Notes: a model not told the origin generated them from the letters alone. A stretch of DNA of 64,000 bases from Pseudoalteromonas sp. Scap06 (GCF_013394165.1 NZ_CP041330.1:2720501-2784500), one strand, 5' to 3'. Positions 1-8,347 are shown, numbered from the stretch's first letter. Translations and numbers: made by a program.

Positions 1-407
1 AAGTGCCGCCTAAAGCACCACCACGTGTAACACCTAGTAATGAGCCAATAACAGCAATAAGCACAGCACCACCCATAGTAATTGACGGATTTGGTAACGA
101 TATGAAGCAAACACTGACCCGCCCTACGGGAGATGCTTCACCCATTGTGCGCATAAATCCAAAGTACCCAACTAGCGCAGCTCGTGATGGTATAGAAGGC
201 TGGGTGCAACTTAGCTTTAATATTTCACCCACTGGTGAAGTGATTGATGCCACGGTAGTAAATGCCGAACCAAAACGCATATTTGATCGCGAAGCGCTTC
301 GCGCAATTAAACGCTGGAAATATCGCCCAAAAGTAATTGAAGGTGTGGCACAATTACAAACAGGTCAAACCGTACAGCTTGATTTTAAATTAGACAGTTC
401 GCAGTAA
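1..407 (+). CDS. TonB-family protein, C-terminal part (5' end outside window)
   Basis: The reading frame is open from the window edge, so the true start lies upstream. The visible ~135 residues are a Pro/Thr-rich linker followed by a TonB C-terminal domain: a YPTSAARDGIEGWVQLSFNI stretch, then EALRAIKRWKYRP, ending in a short hydrophilic tail. In this family the domain contacts the TonB box of outer-membrane receptors to pass on inner-membrane energy, but similar domains also end BlaR/M56-type sensor proteases, and the N-terminus needed to tell these apart is missing. The stop lies 14 nt before the ECF sigma gene, so the two are probably co-transcribed. Confidence 0.8.
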   Translation, partial: VPPKAPPRVTPSNEPITAISTAPPIVIDGFGNDMKQTLTRPTGDASPIVRINPKYPTSAARDGIEGWVQLSFNISPTGEVIDATVVNAEPKRIFDREALRAIKRWKYRPKVIEGVAQLQTGQTVQLDFKLDSSQ

Positions 408-421
408 AGGAATAAGCGCCT

Positions 422-1012
422 ATGCTATTGAGTATTAAGTCATGGTTATTTGAAGCGCCAAGCAAAGACTGCATGGCGCGGTATGCAAAAAGTGGCGACA
501 ACCGCCACTTAGAGCAGCTTATTGCCTTATACAGTAACGATTTATATCACTACCTAGTTACCCAGTCTAATACACATTTAGCATACGACGTAAGCCAACA
601 AACATGGCTAAAGGTTATTGAAAAGCGCCACCTTTACCAAGCACAAACCACGCCCAAAGCCTGGTTATTTAAACTCGCACGCAACACCCTAATAGACGAA
701 TACCGCAAACAGCAACACTTTGTCGAGCTTGACGAAAACAACCAACTGCCTGCGCAAAATAACAATCAAAGTGAATTAACAAGCAGTGACTCACACATAG
801 GCGACACACACATAAGTTATGAAGCGTTTAATGCTGCGCTCAAGCAACTTAGTTTTGTGCAACGCGAAGCCATCACCTTACAACAAGAAGGCTTTAGCCT
901 TACCGACATAGAGCTTATAACGCAAAGCAACGCCCAAACCATAAAAACAAGGCTACGCTACGCCAAACAAAACCTAAAACAATTATTAGGAGATTATAAT
1001 GAACAAGCCTGA
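422..1012 (+). CDS. ECF-type RNA polymerase sigma factor
   Basis: A 196-residue protein with the two-domain layout of ECF sigma factors. Region 2 lies at about residues 25-100 (YDVSQQTWLKVIE, then AWLFKLARNTLIDEYRK). A Gln/Asn/Ser-rich linker follows, then a region 4 helix-turn-helix at about 140-190 (LSFVQREAITLQQEGFSLTDI, QTIKTRLRYAKQNLKQLL). The start is supported by AAAGGA about 10 nt upstream. It follows the TonB-like gene by 14 nt and overlaps the next gene by 14 nt, the usual arrangement for a sigma factor translated with its regulator. The target promoters cannot be inferred from the window. Confidence 0.88.
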   Translation: MLLSIKSWLFEAPSKDCMARYAKSGDNRHLEQLIALYSNDLYHYLVTQSNTHLAYDVSQQTWLKVIEKRHLYQAQTTPKAWLFKLARNTLIDEYRKQQHFVELDENNQLPAQNNNQSELTSSDSHIGDTHISYEAFNAALKQLSFVQREAITLQQEGFSLTDIELITQSNAQTIKTRLRYAKQNLKQLLGDYNEQA

Positions 1013-1610
1013 TGAGCAGTTTAATGAAAAGCTCACACAACATTATAACGAGCGTAAAGCACGCACCAGACTTTCGCACGCTCAGCAACAGGCGTTAAAA
1101 CATAGCGTAATCCAAAAACAACCTAAAAAGCTTGGCTTTGCCCTGCAACTCACAAGCCTTACCTGCGCACTGGGCTTACTGGCTTTTATAGTTCTCGACA
1201 GTAACAACGTGATAAATACTGCCCCTAAAACCGTATTAAACACCATAGACATACACGACTACTCGTTTATAACAACGCATGAAATAGATCAAACAGGTAA
1301 CTACGCTAGTACCATAACGCAACAAAAACGAGCGCTCGACACCCAACTAGCAAACGACTTACGCCGCCATCAACAACACCATATAGAATACGGCACGCTC
1401 GTAAAGGTCGACAACGACTGGTACATAGCCAGCTGTAATGACGAGGTACTGGTACAAATTAAGCAGTCACTGCTCAGTGATTTAAAAGGAAAGCATGCAG
1501 TAGAAAGTAATATAAATACGGGTGATATGCTCGCTATGGCGCATAACGGCAAAGGGCAGATTATTGCTCTTAAACATGCCGAGGATGGGGTGAGACAGTG
1601 TGGGGCTTAG
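999..1610 (+). CDS. Single-pass membrane protein, probable regulator of the adjacent sigma factor
   Basis: 203 residues: a charged N-terminal segment of about 45 residues (cytoplasmic by the positive-inside rule), one hydrophobic segment at about 48-67 (ALQLTSLTCALGLLAFIVL), then a periplasmic domain of about 130 residues with two cysteines. I do not recognise a named family. The topology, and the 14-nt overlap with the ECF sigma gene, fit an anti-sigma factor, but no zinc-binding anti-sigma motif (HxxxCxxC) is present, so the role is inferred from context alone. A perfect 10-bp hairpin at 1625-1653 follows the stop but has no T-run. Confidence 0.7.
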   Translation: MNKPDEQFNEKLTQHYNERKARTRLSHAQQQALKHSVIQKQPKKLGFALQLTSLTCALGLLAFIVLDSNNVINTAPKTVLNTIDIHDYSFITTHEIDQTGNYASTITQQKRALDTQLANDLRRHQQHHIEYGTLVKVDNDWYIASCNDEVLVQIKQSLLSDLKGKHAVESNINTGDMLAMAHNGKGQIIALKHAEDGVRQCGA

Positions 1611-1647
1611 GTTGTTTTTAGCATGGTGGTAATTTAAATAAGTAATT

Positions 1648-1688
1648 ACCACCGAGAACACAGAGGCGCTTCGCGCTGCACAGAGATA
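1648..1688. repeat. Left 41-bp inverted repeat of the KAP cassette
   Basis: Matches the reverse complement of 3453-3493 at 37 of 41 positions by hand alignment. It begins ACCACCGAGAACACAGAGGC and ends CACAGAGATA, one base before the stop codon of the KAP gene. Its outer end also forms the right arm of a 10-bp hairpin (1625-1634 with 1644-1653). Confidence 0.9.
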
Positions 1689-1689
1689 G

Positions 1690-3366
1690 TTAACTATCGC
1701 CCATGTAATCTAATGGTGAAGAAAGCTCTATAAAATCACGGTAGTGCTCTTTAGTAATTTCTTCATAGCCATCTTTTATGTAAATGTAACTTAACCACAA
1801 GAGTGTAATATTGCCTACCCTAGGCTTTCTGACATCAGCATTTGCTAAGTTTTGTTCAGCGCTATGAAGTGCTGTTACGTTCTCACTACTTGAACTAAAC
1901 ATTAGAGTCACAGAATTTGTTGTATTATTAAATACTCTGCAAAAGATACTATCTATAAATTCAGTTAGTTTTATAGAGTAATTCCCAGTAGCAAAATTAT
2001 TATTTCTACTTGTCATTTGACCTAAGTAAAATGAATTTGTGTAAGATAATGGTTCAATAAAATATTTTATCTCTGCTAGTTGTTGTACGCCTTGAATGCT
2101 CTGTTTTAAAAAATTATTTAAGCTTATATTTCGTACTTCGCCTTTATGGTTTTTTCCATCTCGTTTAAACCTTCCAGTAATTATCTCTTCATAAAGTGAG
2201 TGGTCTTTTTCATAGATACAAAACAAAACAGCGAGCACAAGTACATCAACTTTTTTACCACTTGGTAAATTTGCAATAATAGCTGTCATTCGTTCAGTAA
2301 TTTGAATAGCTGTTCTTGCTGATACCTGAAAGGCGTCTAATACAATAGAAATATTGGCTAAAGCAGTTTCGTGGGTTTGTGCGCGGGGGAGTAACTCAAT
2401 ATTTTTACTTTCTAAATACGCCGTTTCAAATTTAGTTGTATCACTGTGTACAAATAAAAAGTCTTTTAATACAGGTCGTTTTAAGCTGTAACGGCTATTA
2501 AAAAAGCGACCTAAATAAACGTTTGCATCAAAGCCTTCACCATAAATTGATTTGATTGTATGTTGAAGTTGCTCAGTATCTGTTGCAACAACAAACACAA
2601 TGCCTTTAACATCAAAAATATGTTTAATCGTCTCTAACATTTCTACCGCATAACTTGGGCGACAGCGATCTAATTCATCAATAAAAATAAATATGGGTAG
2701 CGACTTACCTTCCTGCTTTTCAAACTTACTTACCCAGTCTGCTAACTTGGATTTGATTACTTCGATGCTTTTATTCTTTGCTTCATGATCTTTAATCAAA
2801 TTTTGTGCAAGCGCTTTTACTGCTGGTGAAAAGTCGCTACCAGTTAACTTGTTAGAATTTTGCTTTTGATCATCTTCAATTTCTTCATCAGAGAATAGTA
2901 ATGTGTGTAACTCATCTAAATCTATGCCTGATATTTTTTTAGTTAGGCCTTGTGCAATAGCAGGTGCAACAGCCTTAAACATCGAAACTGCACTTTTAGG
3001 AATAGTTATATTAAACTTAGCCTGACGTTGAAGCTGTTTGATGATACCTGCAATTACAGTTAAAAATGGGTCGTCTGAATAGTCTTGCTGCCATGCATCA
3101 ATATATACAACAGGAAAATCTACTATTAATTCTCGTGACCAACGCTTAAGAAAATAGGTTTTACCTGCCCCCCATTCAGCATTGAGATTTAATACATAGT
3201 TTTTCTTTTGCTCATCATCAGGCCTACTTTTGTCAAAACCTTCTTGAACCAATAGCCTTGATAAGAATGTGGCATAACGAGCACGATCTAATTTATCAGC
3301 AGGAAAATACTCCCCCAGTGAACGGTTGGTTGGCTTGTTCCAGTTGAAGCCTTTAATATCGTGCAT
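1690..3366 (-). CDS. KAP-family P-loop NTPase
   Basis: 558 residues with the KAP NTPase signature: Walker A AEWGAGKTYFLK at about 63-74 and Walker B IFIFIDELDRCRPSYA at about 225-240, followed by KHIFDVKGIVFVVATD. Many KAP proteins carry membrane helices between the two Walker motifs. Here that stretch is charged and only weakly hydrophobic, so the protein is probably soluble. Bacterial KAP proteins include PifA, the F-plasmid phage-exclusion protein, and the family recurs in defence loci, so an anti-phage role is plausible but unproven. The gene stands alone between 41-bp inverted repeats at 1648-1688 and 3453-3493, unlike the housekeeping genes around it. Confidence 0.88.
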   Translation of the reverse strand: MHDIKGFNWNKPTNRSLGEYFPADKLDRARYATFLSRLLVQEGFDKSRPDDEQKKNYVLNLNAEWGAGKTYFLKRWSRELIVDFPVVYIDAWQQDYSDDPFLTVIAGIIKQLQRQAKFNITIPKSAVSMFKAVAPAIAQGLTKKISGIDLDELHTLLFSDEEIEDDQKQNSNKLTGSDFSPAVKALAQNLIKDHEAKNKSIEVIKSKLADWVSKFEKQEGKSLPIFIFIDELDRCRPSYAVEMLETIKHIFDVKGIVFVVATDTEQLQHTIKSIYGEGFDANVYLGRFFNSRYSLKRPVLKDFLFVHSDTTKFETAYLESKNIELLPRAQTHETALANISIVLDAFQVSARTAIQITERMTAIIANLPSGKKVDVLVLAVLFCIYEKDHSLYEEIITGRFKRDGKNHKGEVRNISLNNFLKQSIQGVQQLAEIKYFIEPLSYTNSFYLGQMTSRNNNFATGNYSIKLTEFIDSIFCRVFNNTTNSVTLMFSSSSENVTALHSAEQNLANADVRKPRVGNITLLWLSYIYIKDGYEEITKEHYRDFIELSSPLDYMGDS

Positions 3367-3452
3367 TTAATTTCCCTTTAAACCATTCTTTTTCATATAG
3401 TGCCATACTACATTCAATAAACGTAACCTATTAATAAAAAGCTATTATTATT

Positions 3453-3493
3453 TATCTCTGTGTAGCACGTAGCGCCTCGGTGTTCTCGGTGGT
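3453..3493. repeat. Right 41-bp inverted repeat of the KAP cassette
   Basis: Inverted copy of 1648-1688 with 4 mismatches in 41 positions. It lies 86 bp upstream of the KAP start codon, so the repeats enclose the gene and its likely promoter in 1846 bp. I saw no convincing target-site duplication outside the repeats. Confidence 0.9.
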
Positions 3494-3510
3494 GATCAAT
3501 CTTAAACAAA

Positions 3511-3534
3511 AAAGCCTGCAGATTTGCAGGCTTT
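3511..3534. terminator. Hairpin, probable terminator
   Basis: AAAGCCTGCA and TGCAGGCTTT form a perfect 10-bp stem with a GATT loop, A-rich on one side and TTT on the other. It sits between the nhaC-type gene (reading toward it) and the KAP cassette. Confidence 0.7.
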
Positions 3535-3549
3535 AAACTCACTCACTTT

Positions 3550-3583
3550 GTTGGGTTTCGCTACGCTCTACCCAACCTACAAA
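3550..3583. repeat. REP-like palindrome next to the antiporter stop codon
   Basis: GTTGGGT and ACCCAAC (3550-3556 and 3570-3576) are arms around a GC-rich core, ending directly at the antiporter stop codon (3577-3579). Read on the minus strand it begins GTAGGTTGGGTAGAGCGTAG. Sequences of this kind recur as dispersed intergenic palindromes in many bacterial genomes. It could also serve as the 3' stem of the antiporter mRNA. Confidence 0.6.
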
Positions 3584-4959
3584 ACAATTAAGCTCGTTAC
3601 TAAGTAAGCAACAAACGTTAGGCCGCCGCCCACTAACGCATACGGTAATTGGGTTTTAACGTGGGTGAGTAAATCACAACCCGAGGCGATGGCTGATACT
3701 GCGCTGGTGTCGGATATAGGGGAACAATGATCGCCAAATATCCCGCCACCTAAAATAGCGCCTACCACCAGCGATGGCGGTAAACCAAGCGCTTGAATAA
3801 GCGGTACGCCAATAGGGATGAGGATGGCAAACGTGCCCCACGATGTACCCGTAGTAAACGACATAACCGCACCGGTTAAAAACAGTACTGGCACTATTAA
3901 ATATATTGGTAAGTAATCGCCAACCAAAGATGCCACAAACACGCCTGTGCCTAGCTCTTTTAAGCTTGCGCCCAAGGTCAGCGAGAGCAATACAATACTT
4001 ACCAGTGGGAGTAATTCGCCCATGCCTTTAAAGCCGGTATCAACAAGTTGGTGGTGGGTAAACTGGCGCGATCCAATCATTAAACAATAGGCTACAACAA
4101 TAGCTAAAACGGTGGCGTACAATACTGATTTTGAACCGCTGCCCTCGGCAAGTACGCCGTTACCGGTATAAAACATAAAACCGACCATGCTCACAATCAG
4201 CGTAAGTAATGGCACCAACATAAAGCGTGCTTTAGAGCCTTTTACTTCTTCTTTTAGCTCGGTTGTTTGTAGCTCTAGTTTTTGCTCGGCTACTTTCATT
4301 GGGCCATGTACTTTATCGAACGCAATGGTATAAAAAACAATAACCAGAGTGATTATGGCGTAAAAGTTATAGCCTACACTGCCCCACAGCACCGATACGG
4401 CCGACTCGCCTAATTCGTAATTACCTAACAAGCCCAGTACAAATGCACCCCAGCCGTTTAGTAATATTAAAATACATACAGGGGCGCTGGTGCTATCGAT
4501 TATATAAGCTAAACGCGCGCGGCTCATTTTAAATTTATCGAACAGGCCGCGAGATAAAATACCCGAGGTAAGCACACTTAAGTTTGACTCTATAAATACC
4601 GCAACGCCGGTAAACATAGTTAAAAAGCCCACTTGGCGCTTACTTTTAGCAACGCCTTTGTTCATCAGCAAATTAACAGTAGCAGCAACACCGCCAGATT
4701 CGCGAATATAGGCAAGTAAGGCGCCTATTAAAATACTAAAGATGAGTATACGGGTATTACCAGGAGAACTGGCCACAGCAACTATGCGCTCAATGCTATT
4801 TAAAAACGTAGTAAATACGCTATTTCCTTCACCTTGTAATGCGAGTAAAAATTCCGATGAAATTACCGCAACAAGCAGCGCCATAATGACTTCTTTGCGC
4901 CAAAACACAATAATAATGGCAATCAGCGGTGGCAAAATAGAATACCAATGCATAAACAA
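3577..4959 (-). CDS. Na+/H+ antiporter, NhaC family
   Basis: 460 residues with about 11-12 hydrophobic segments and family-like stretches such as FTTGTSWGTFAILIPIGVPL and GGGIFGDHCSPISDTSAVSA. The latter, with its HCSPISDT core, is typical of NhaC-type transporters and probably lines the ion path. Proteins of this group sit in the inner membrane and exchange sodium for protons, but some relatives carry organic ions, so the substrate is not certain. It lies on the same strand as namZ and the serine hydrolase, about 100 bp after the latter. It is followed by two dyad elements at 3511-3576. Confidence 0.82.
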   Translation of the reverse strand: MFMHWYSILPPLIAIIIVFWRKEVIMALLVAVISSEFLLALQGEGNSVFTTFLNSIERIVAVASSPGNTRILIFSILIGALLAYIRESGGVAATVNLLMNKGVAKSKRQVGFLTMFTGVAVFIESNLSVLTSGILSRGLFDKFKMSRARLAYIIDSTSAPVCILILLNGWGAFVLGLLGNYELGESAVSVLWGSVGYNFYAIITLVIVFYTIAFDKVHGPMKVAEQKLELQTTELKEEVKGSKARFMLVPLLTLIVSMVGFMFYTGNGVLAEGSGSKSVLYATVLAIVVAYCLMIGSRQFTHHQLVDTGFKGMGELLPLVSIVLLSLTLGASLKELGTGVFVASLVGDYLPIYLIVPVLFLTGAVMSFTTGTSWGTFAILIPIGVPLIQALGLPPSLVVGAILGGGIFGDHCSPISDTSAVSAIASGCDLLTHVKTQLPYALVGGGLTFVAYLVTSLIVL

Positions 4960-5060
4960 ACCTTTTTAATTTTTATAATAAACGCGGCTTTAACAGCCTT
5001 GGTTAGTTAATAGTAAGCAGTTAACTTAATAGATTTACACCATTAAGTCACTCACTGAGT

Positions 5061-6725
5061 TTACTGATTTAACAGCGCCTCATAAATTAATGAAACAATA
5101 GAACCATATTGAGCTGTTTCAAAGTTTTTACCTACAAACTGATAACGTTTTTCACTACCTTTAATTGGTGAATGGCGTGCATTGGTAAGTAAAACAATAG
5201 CTAAATCGTAAGCGGGATCAATCACAGTTACTGTGCCAGTCCAACCTGTGTGTCCATAAGCTTGTGGGCTGGCATATGGGCCAAAGTGCCAGCGCCGCGC
5301 TTGATTATTTCCTGCAAGACGAAAACCTAAGCCGTAGGTTTCATCGGTACTTTGTGGGGTTAAAAACTGCGCCAAACTACTGGCATTAAAAATTTGCTTA
5401 TCGCCGTAACCGCCCTTGTTGAGCAACACTTGGCATAAAACGGCTAAATCGGGGGCATTACTAAATAGTCCTGCATGGCCTGCTACACCATCAAGTGAAT
5501 AAAAAGCACGCTCATCATGTACCTGCCCTTGCAGTACATTGGTGCGAATATTATCAAAATGAATACGGCCATCGCGGGTATTTCCACTTAGCTCCGTGGC
5601 GGCAAACTGCTGACGATTAAAGCCTTTTTTAAGCGGGTTAAATAAAGTGTTGTTAAGCTTTAAAGGCGCGTAAATATGCTGCTCTAGGTATTCGTCGAGC
5701 GGTTGGCCGCTAATACGCTCAATTAAAACTCCTAAAATCATGTAATCAATATCAGAGTAAACATGCTGAGCGCTTGGCTCACTGGCTAGTGGTACGCTGG
5801 TAAGTAGTAATTGTTTAGTGGTGTCGCTGGCTTGTGAAAAAAAAGCTTCGCCATAGCGGGTGTCTTTTCGATGAAAGTCGAACACAGGCGGATAACCGGC
5901 TTTATGAGTGAGTAAGTCTTTAACTTGGCGCAGCTCTCGTCCATCGCCTTGGTATTCTGTTAGGTAATCACTCACTCTGTTATTTATGTTTAATTGCCCT
6001 TCGCTTACTAGTTTCATTAACGCAAAGTTAGTAGCAAATATTTTTGTGTTTGAGGCTAAATCAAAGAGTGTATTTGTTTGCATGGGCTCTGGGCGTAACA
6101 ACATTAAGTCATTTTGCTGATATTGCTTGGCATCACCATAAGCGGTTAATTTTAATATCTTACCCGCTTTAATTATCGCTAATACCGCACCAGGAAAGCC
6201 CGCACTTACATCTTTTTCTATTAGCTTATCTACCGCACTAAAATCAATGGTTTTAGCCACTGAGCTATTTAGAGTAGCAAAGGCAAATCGCAGAGTTAAA
6301 CTACCGTTAGCTGGTTGAATGTTATCAACCTTAAAAGTATTAACTCCGTTGTGAGTGTACTGCCCTAAATTAAAGGCATACTCAGTATTTTTTTGCAGGG
6401 TATCAAGCGCTAACTTTTTATTATTAATATAAATATCGGCACTTAAGGCACTTTCATTTTGTAGTAATAATTGCCCTCGCCCTTTATATGCTTTAAAGGT
6501 CCCACGATTATTTACATATTCTCGGCTACTGGGGTTGGACTCAGGAAAGGTAGCAATAACTTGCGCATTAGCGAGGCTCTGTATTTGATTAGGAATAAAC
6601 GGGCGCTGAGATTTAATTGCACTGCTTGCGCCACTGCAACCGGTAATAATAAAGCAAAGCGTAATTGTCAGTGCGTTAAAAAAAGTACGCTTTGCTAACA
6701 CGGAAAAATTTAAATACACACTCAT
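5061..6725 (-). CDS. Serine hydrolase (class C beta-lactamase fold), predicted lipoprotein
   Basis: The protein opens with a hydrophobic leader ending in IITGCSG, a lipobox-type cysteine, so it is probably a lipoprotein. After an unassigned region of about 130 residues comes a class C beta-lactamase/DD-peptidase fold with the three catalytic elements: SNTK (SxxK), YSD (the YxN position) and GHTGWTG. The family includes peptidases and esterases acting on D-amino-acid peptides. It begins 4 nt after namZ ends, so the pair probably works on peptidoglycan. Start choice: ATG at 6725 avoids overlap with namZ; a GTG at 6719 has better spacing from AAAGG; a TTG at 6776 is unlikely. Confidence 0.82.
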   Translation of the reverse strand: MSVYLNFSVLAKRTFFNALTITLCFIITGCSGASSAIKSQRPFIPNQIQSLANAQVIATFPESNPSSREYVNNRGTFKAYKGRGQLLLQNESALSADIYINNKKLALDTLQKNTEYAFNLGQYTHNGVNTFKVDNIQPANGSLTLRFAFATLNSSVAKTIDFSAVDKLIEKDVSAGFPGAVLAIIKAGKILKLTAYGDAKQYQQNDLMLLRPEPMQTNTLFDLASNTKIFATNFALMKLVSEGQLNINNRVSDYLTEYQGDGRELRQVKDLLTHKAGYPPVFDFHRKDTRYGEAFFSQASDTTKQLLLTSVPLASEPSAQHVYSDIDYMILGVLIERISGQPLDEYLEQHIYAPLKLNNTLFNPLKKGFNRQQFAATELSGNTRDGRIHFDNIRTNVLQGQVHDERAFYSLDGVAGHAGLFSNAPDLAVLCQVLLNKGGYGDKQIFNASSLAQFLTPQSTDETYGLGFRLAGNNQARRWHFGPYASPQAYGHTGWTGTVTVIDPAYDLAIVLLTNARHSPIKGSEKRYQFVGKNFETAQYGSIVSLIYEALLNQ

Positions 6726-6729
6726 TCCT

Positions 6730-7905
6730 TTATTGGTAGAGCAAATAAGGCGCTCTTTGCTGTTTAAATTGCTCAAGCCCCGCTTGCCAACTTTGCTTAA
6801 TTTCCTCAGCTGTTCGCCTCGCTTCTATGGCAAGTCTGAGCTGATCAGTTCCTGCGAGTTTATCCATAAAATCGGCACGTTCAAAAAACACCTGCTTAGC
6901 CTGAGTCAGTTGCTGGTAAACATTAATTAAATAATTTAAGTTTAAGCCTGTGATATTACTATGGCGTAAATCAATCCCTTTCACCATTTGGTCTTTAAAT
7001 TTAGGATTAAGCGCTGCGCCTTTTATTGAACGCGGAGTAAAGCTAAAGTCCCCAAGTGCTACTGGTGAATAACCAATAACCTGAAATGCAAAGTCAGTTC
7101 CTCTACCTATGCTAACAGGGGTTGCTTCAAAAAAGCACAACGACGGATACAGCGCTATTGATTGATCGTTGGGTAAATTAGGGCTTGGTTTTACCGGCAA
7201 ACTGTATGGCGTTGTGCGGGTGTAGCCTGCAACAGGGATCACGCTCAGTTGTAAATTAGCAGCTTGATTGATCCAGCCCTCGCCTTTGATCATTTTAGCA
7301 AGCTCGCCTACCGTCATGCCGTGCAGCACGGGTATTGGGTGCATGCCTACAAACGACTTAAAGTCGCGCTCAAGTATTGGCCCATCAACGTAAGCAATAT
7401 TGGGGTTTGGCCTATCAAACACAATAAACTCAATATCTTGCTCGGCTGCGGCTTCCATCATGTAATGCATAGAGCTTATGTAGGTATAAAAGCGCACGCC
7501 TACATCTTGAATATCAAAAATAATAACATCTACATTGCTAAGAGCTTCGATACTTGGTTTTTTGTTTTTGCCATAAATAGATATAAGCGGGATACCAGTT
7601 TTGCTATCAACGGCGTTTTTAACATGCGCTCCCGCGTCATGATCGCCTCGAAAGCCATGCTCAGGTGCAAAAATTTTAGTAATATTGATGTTTTTAGCCA
7701 GCAAGCTATCAACTAAATGCGTTTGCCCCACTACAGAAGTTTGATTAACCACCAGCCCTACACGCTTATTTTTTAATTGCGGTAAATAATGTGCGAACTG
7801 CGCAGCGCCAACCACAGCTAAGTTTTGCGCTTCGCTTTGCTTCGCATTCACATTAAATAAGCTGCTAAATAATAATACAAAGGTGATAAATACGGCTTTA
7901 AACAT
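6730..7905 (-). CDS. namZ: Exo-beta-N-acetylmuramidase NamZ-type protein (DUF1343)
   Basis: 391 residues with a Sec signal peptide (first ~21 residues, ending NVNA). The body carries DUF1343 landmarks: RVGLVVNQTSVV, FAPEHGFRGDHDAGAHV, GIPLISIYGKNKKP, VIFDIQDVGVRFYTYISSM and PSPNLPNDQS. B. subtilis NamZ (YbbC) of this family removes terminal MurNAc from the non-reducing ends of peptidoglycan fragments, and its gene neighbourhood also includes a beta-lactamase-fold protein, as here. The signal peptide places the enzyme in the periplasm. The gene leads a probable two-gene unit with the serine hydrolase. The function is assigned by family, not shown directly. Confidence 0.85.
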   Translation of the reverse strand: MFKAVFITFVLLFSSLFNVNAKQSEAQNLAVVGAAQFAHYLPQLKNKRVGLVVNQTSVVGQTHLVDSLLAKNINITKIFAPEHGFRGDHDAGAHVKNAVDSKTGIPLISIYGKNKKPSIEALSNVDVIIFDIQDVGVRFYTYISSMHYMMEAAAEQDIEFIVFDRPNPNIAYVDGPILERDFKSFVGMHPIPVLHGMTVGELAKMIKGEGWINQAANLQLSVIPVAGYTRTTPYSLPVKPSPNLPNDQSIALYPSLCFFEATPVSIGRGTDFAFQVIGYSPVALGDFSFTPRSIKGAALNPKFKDQMVKGIDLRHSNITGLNLNYLINVYQQLTQAKQVFFERADFMDKLAGTDQLRLAIEARRTAEEIKQSWQAGLEQFKQQRAPYLLYQ

Positions 7906-8110
7906 ACAGCAAGATCCTTTTAAACAAGGTGTTTAAAATACCACACCTTAAGTTAAAGAGCAGTGAATGGTTTTAAGTGGATACGTAACTAATTAGAAGC
8001 TGCGCTTCTCACGCGAACACGTTCTGCGTCTACGCTGAAATTTTTAACAGGGGTGTTTGTTTGGCTTAACTGAAAGCTAAAAGCTAAAAACCTTCTCAAA
8101 TTTCAGGCAC

Positions 8111-8135
8111 AAAAAAACCGACTTAATGTCGGCTT
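8111..8135 (-). terminator. Terminator, distal copy
   Basis: On the minus strand AAGCCGAC pairs with GTCGGTTT around ATTAA, followed by a run of T. It is the last of three near-identical terminators at the 3' end of the tRNA operon. Confidence 0.85.
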
Positions 8136-8146
8136 ATGTATGAAAG

Positions 8147-8220
8147 TGGTGGGCGCAGGACGTATCTTGTAAGAGTGAACCTCTGACAGTCTGGTTCGTA
8201 GCTAGCTACTTTGCCATATT
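8147..8220 (-). pseudogene. Decayed tRNA-Arg copy 1
   Basis: It keeps the 3' acceptor segment with CCA and the TACGAACCAG part of the anticodon arm, but the T arm is disrupted by an insertion, the anticodon stem no longer pairs (TAGCTACGAACCAG), and the 5' acceptor strand GGGCGCA is gone. It cannot form a cloverleaf. Confidence 0.85.
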
Positions 8221-8237
8221 CACTTTATTTTAGGCAC

Positions 8238-8262
8238 AAAAAAACCGACTTAATGTCGGCTT
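8238..8262 (-). terminator. Terminator, middle copy
   Basis: Same stem-loop and T-run as 8111-8135, exactly 127 bp away. Confidence 0.85.
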
Positions 8263-8273
8263 ATGTATGAAAG

Positions 8274-8347
8274 TGCTGGGCGCAGGACGTATTTTGTAAG
8301 AGTGAACCTCTGACCGTCTGGTTCGTAGCTAGCTACTTTCCCATATT
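8274..8347 (-). pseudogene. Decayed tRNA-Arg copy 2
   Basis: Nearly identical to the decayed copy 127 bp away, sharing its insertion and broken anticodon stem, so the damage came before the second duplication. This copy also has CAG instead of CCA at the 3' end. Confidence 0.85.

Noticed and set aside
7264..7716. 150-codon ORF opposite namZ
   Set aside because: Shadow frame of a well-supported signal-peptide protein.
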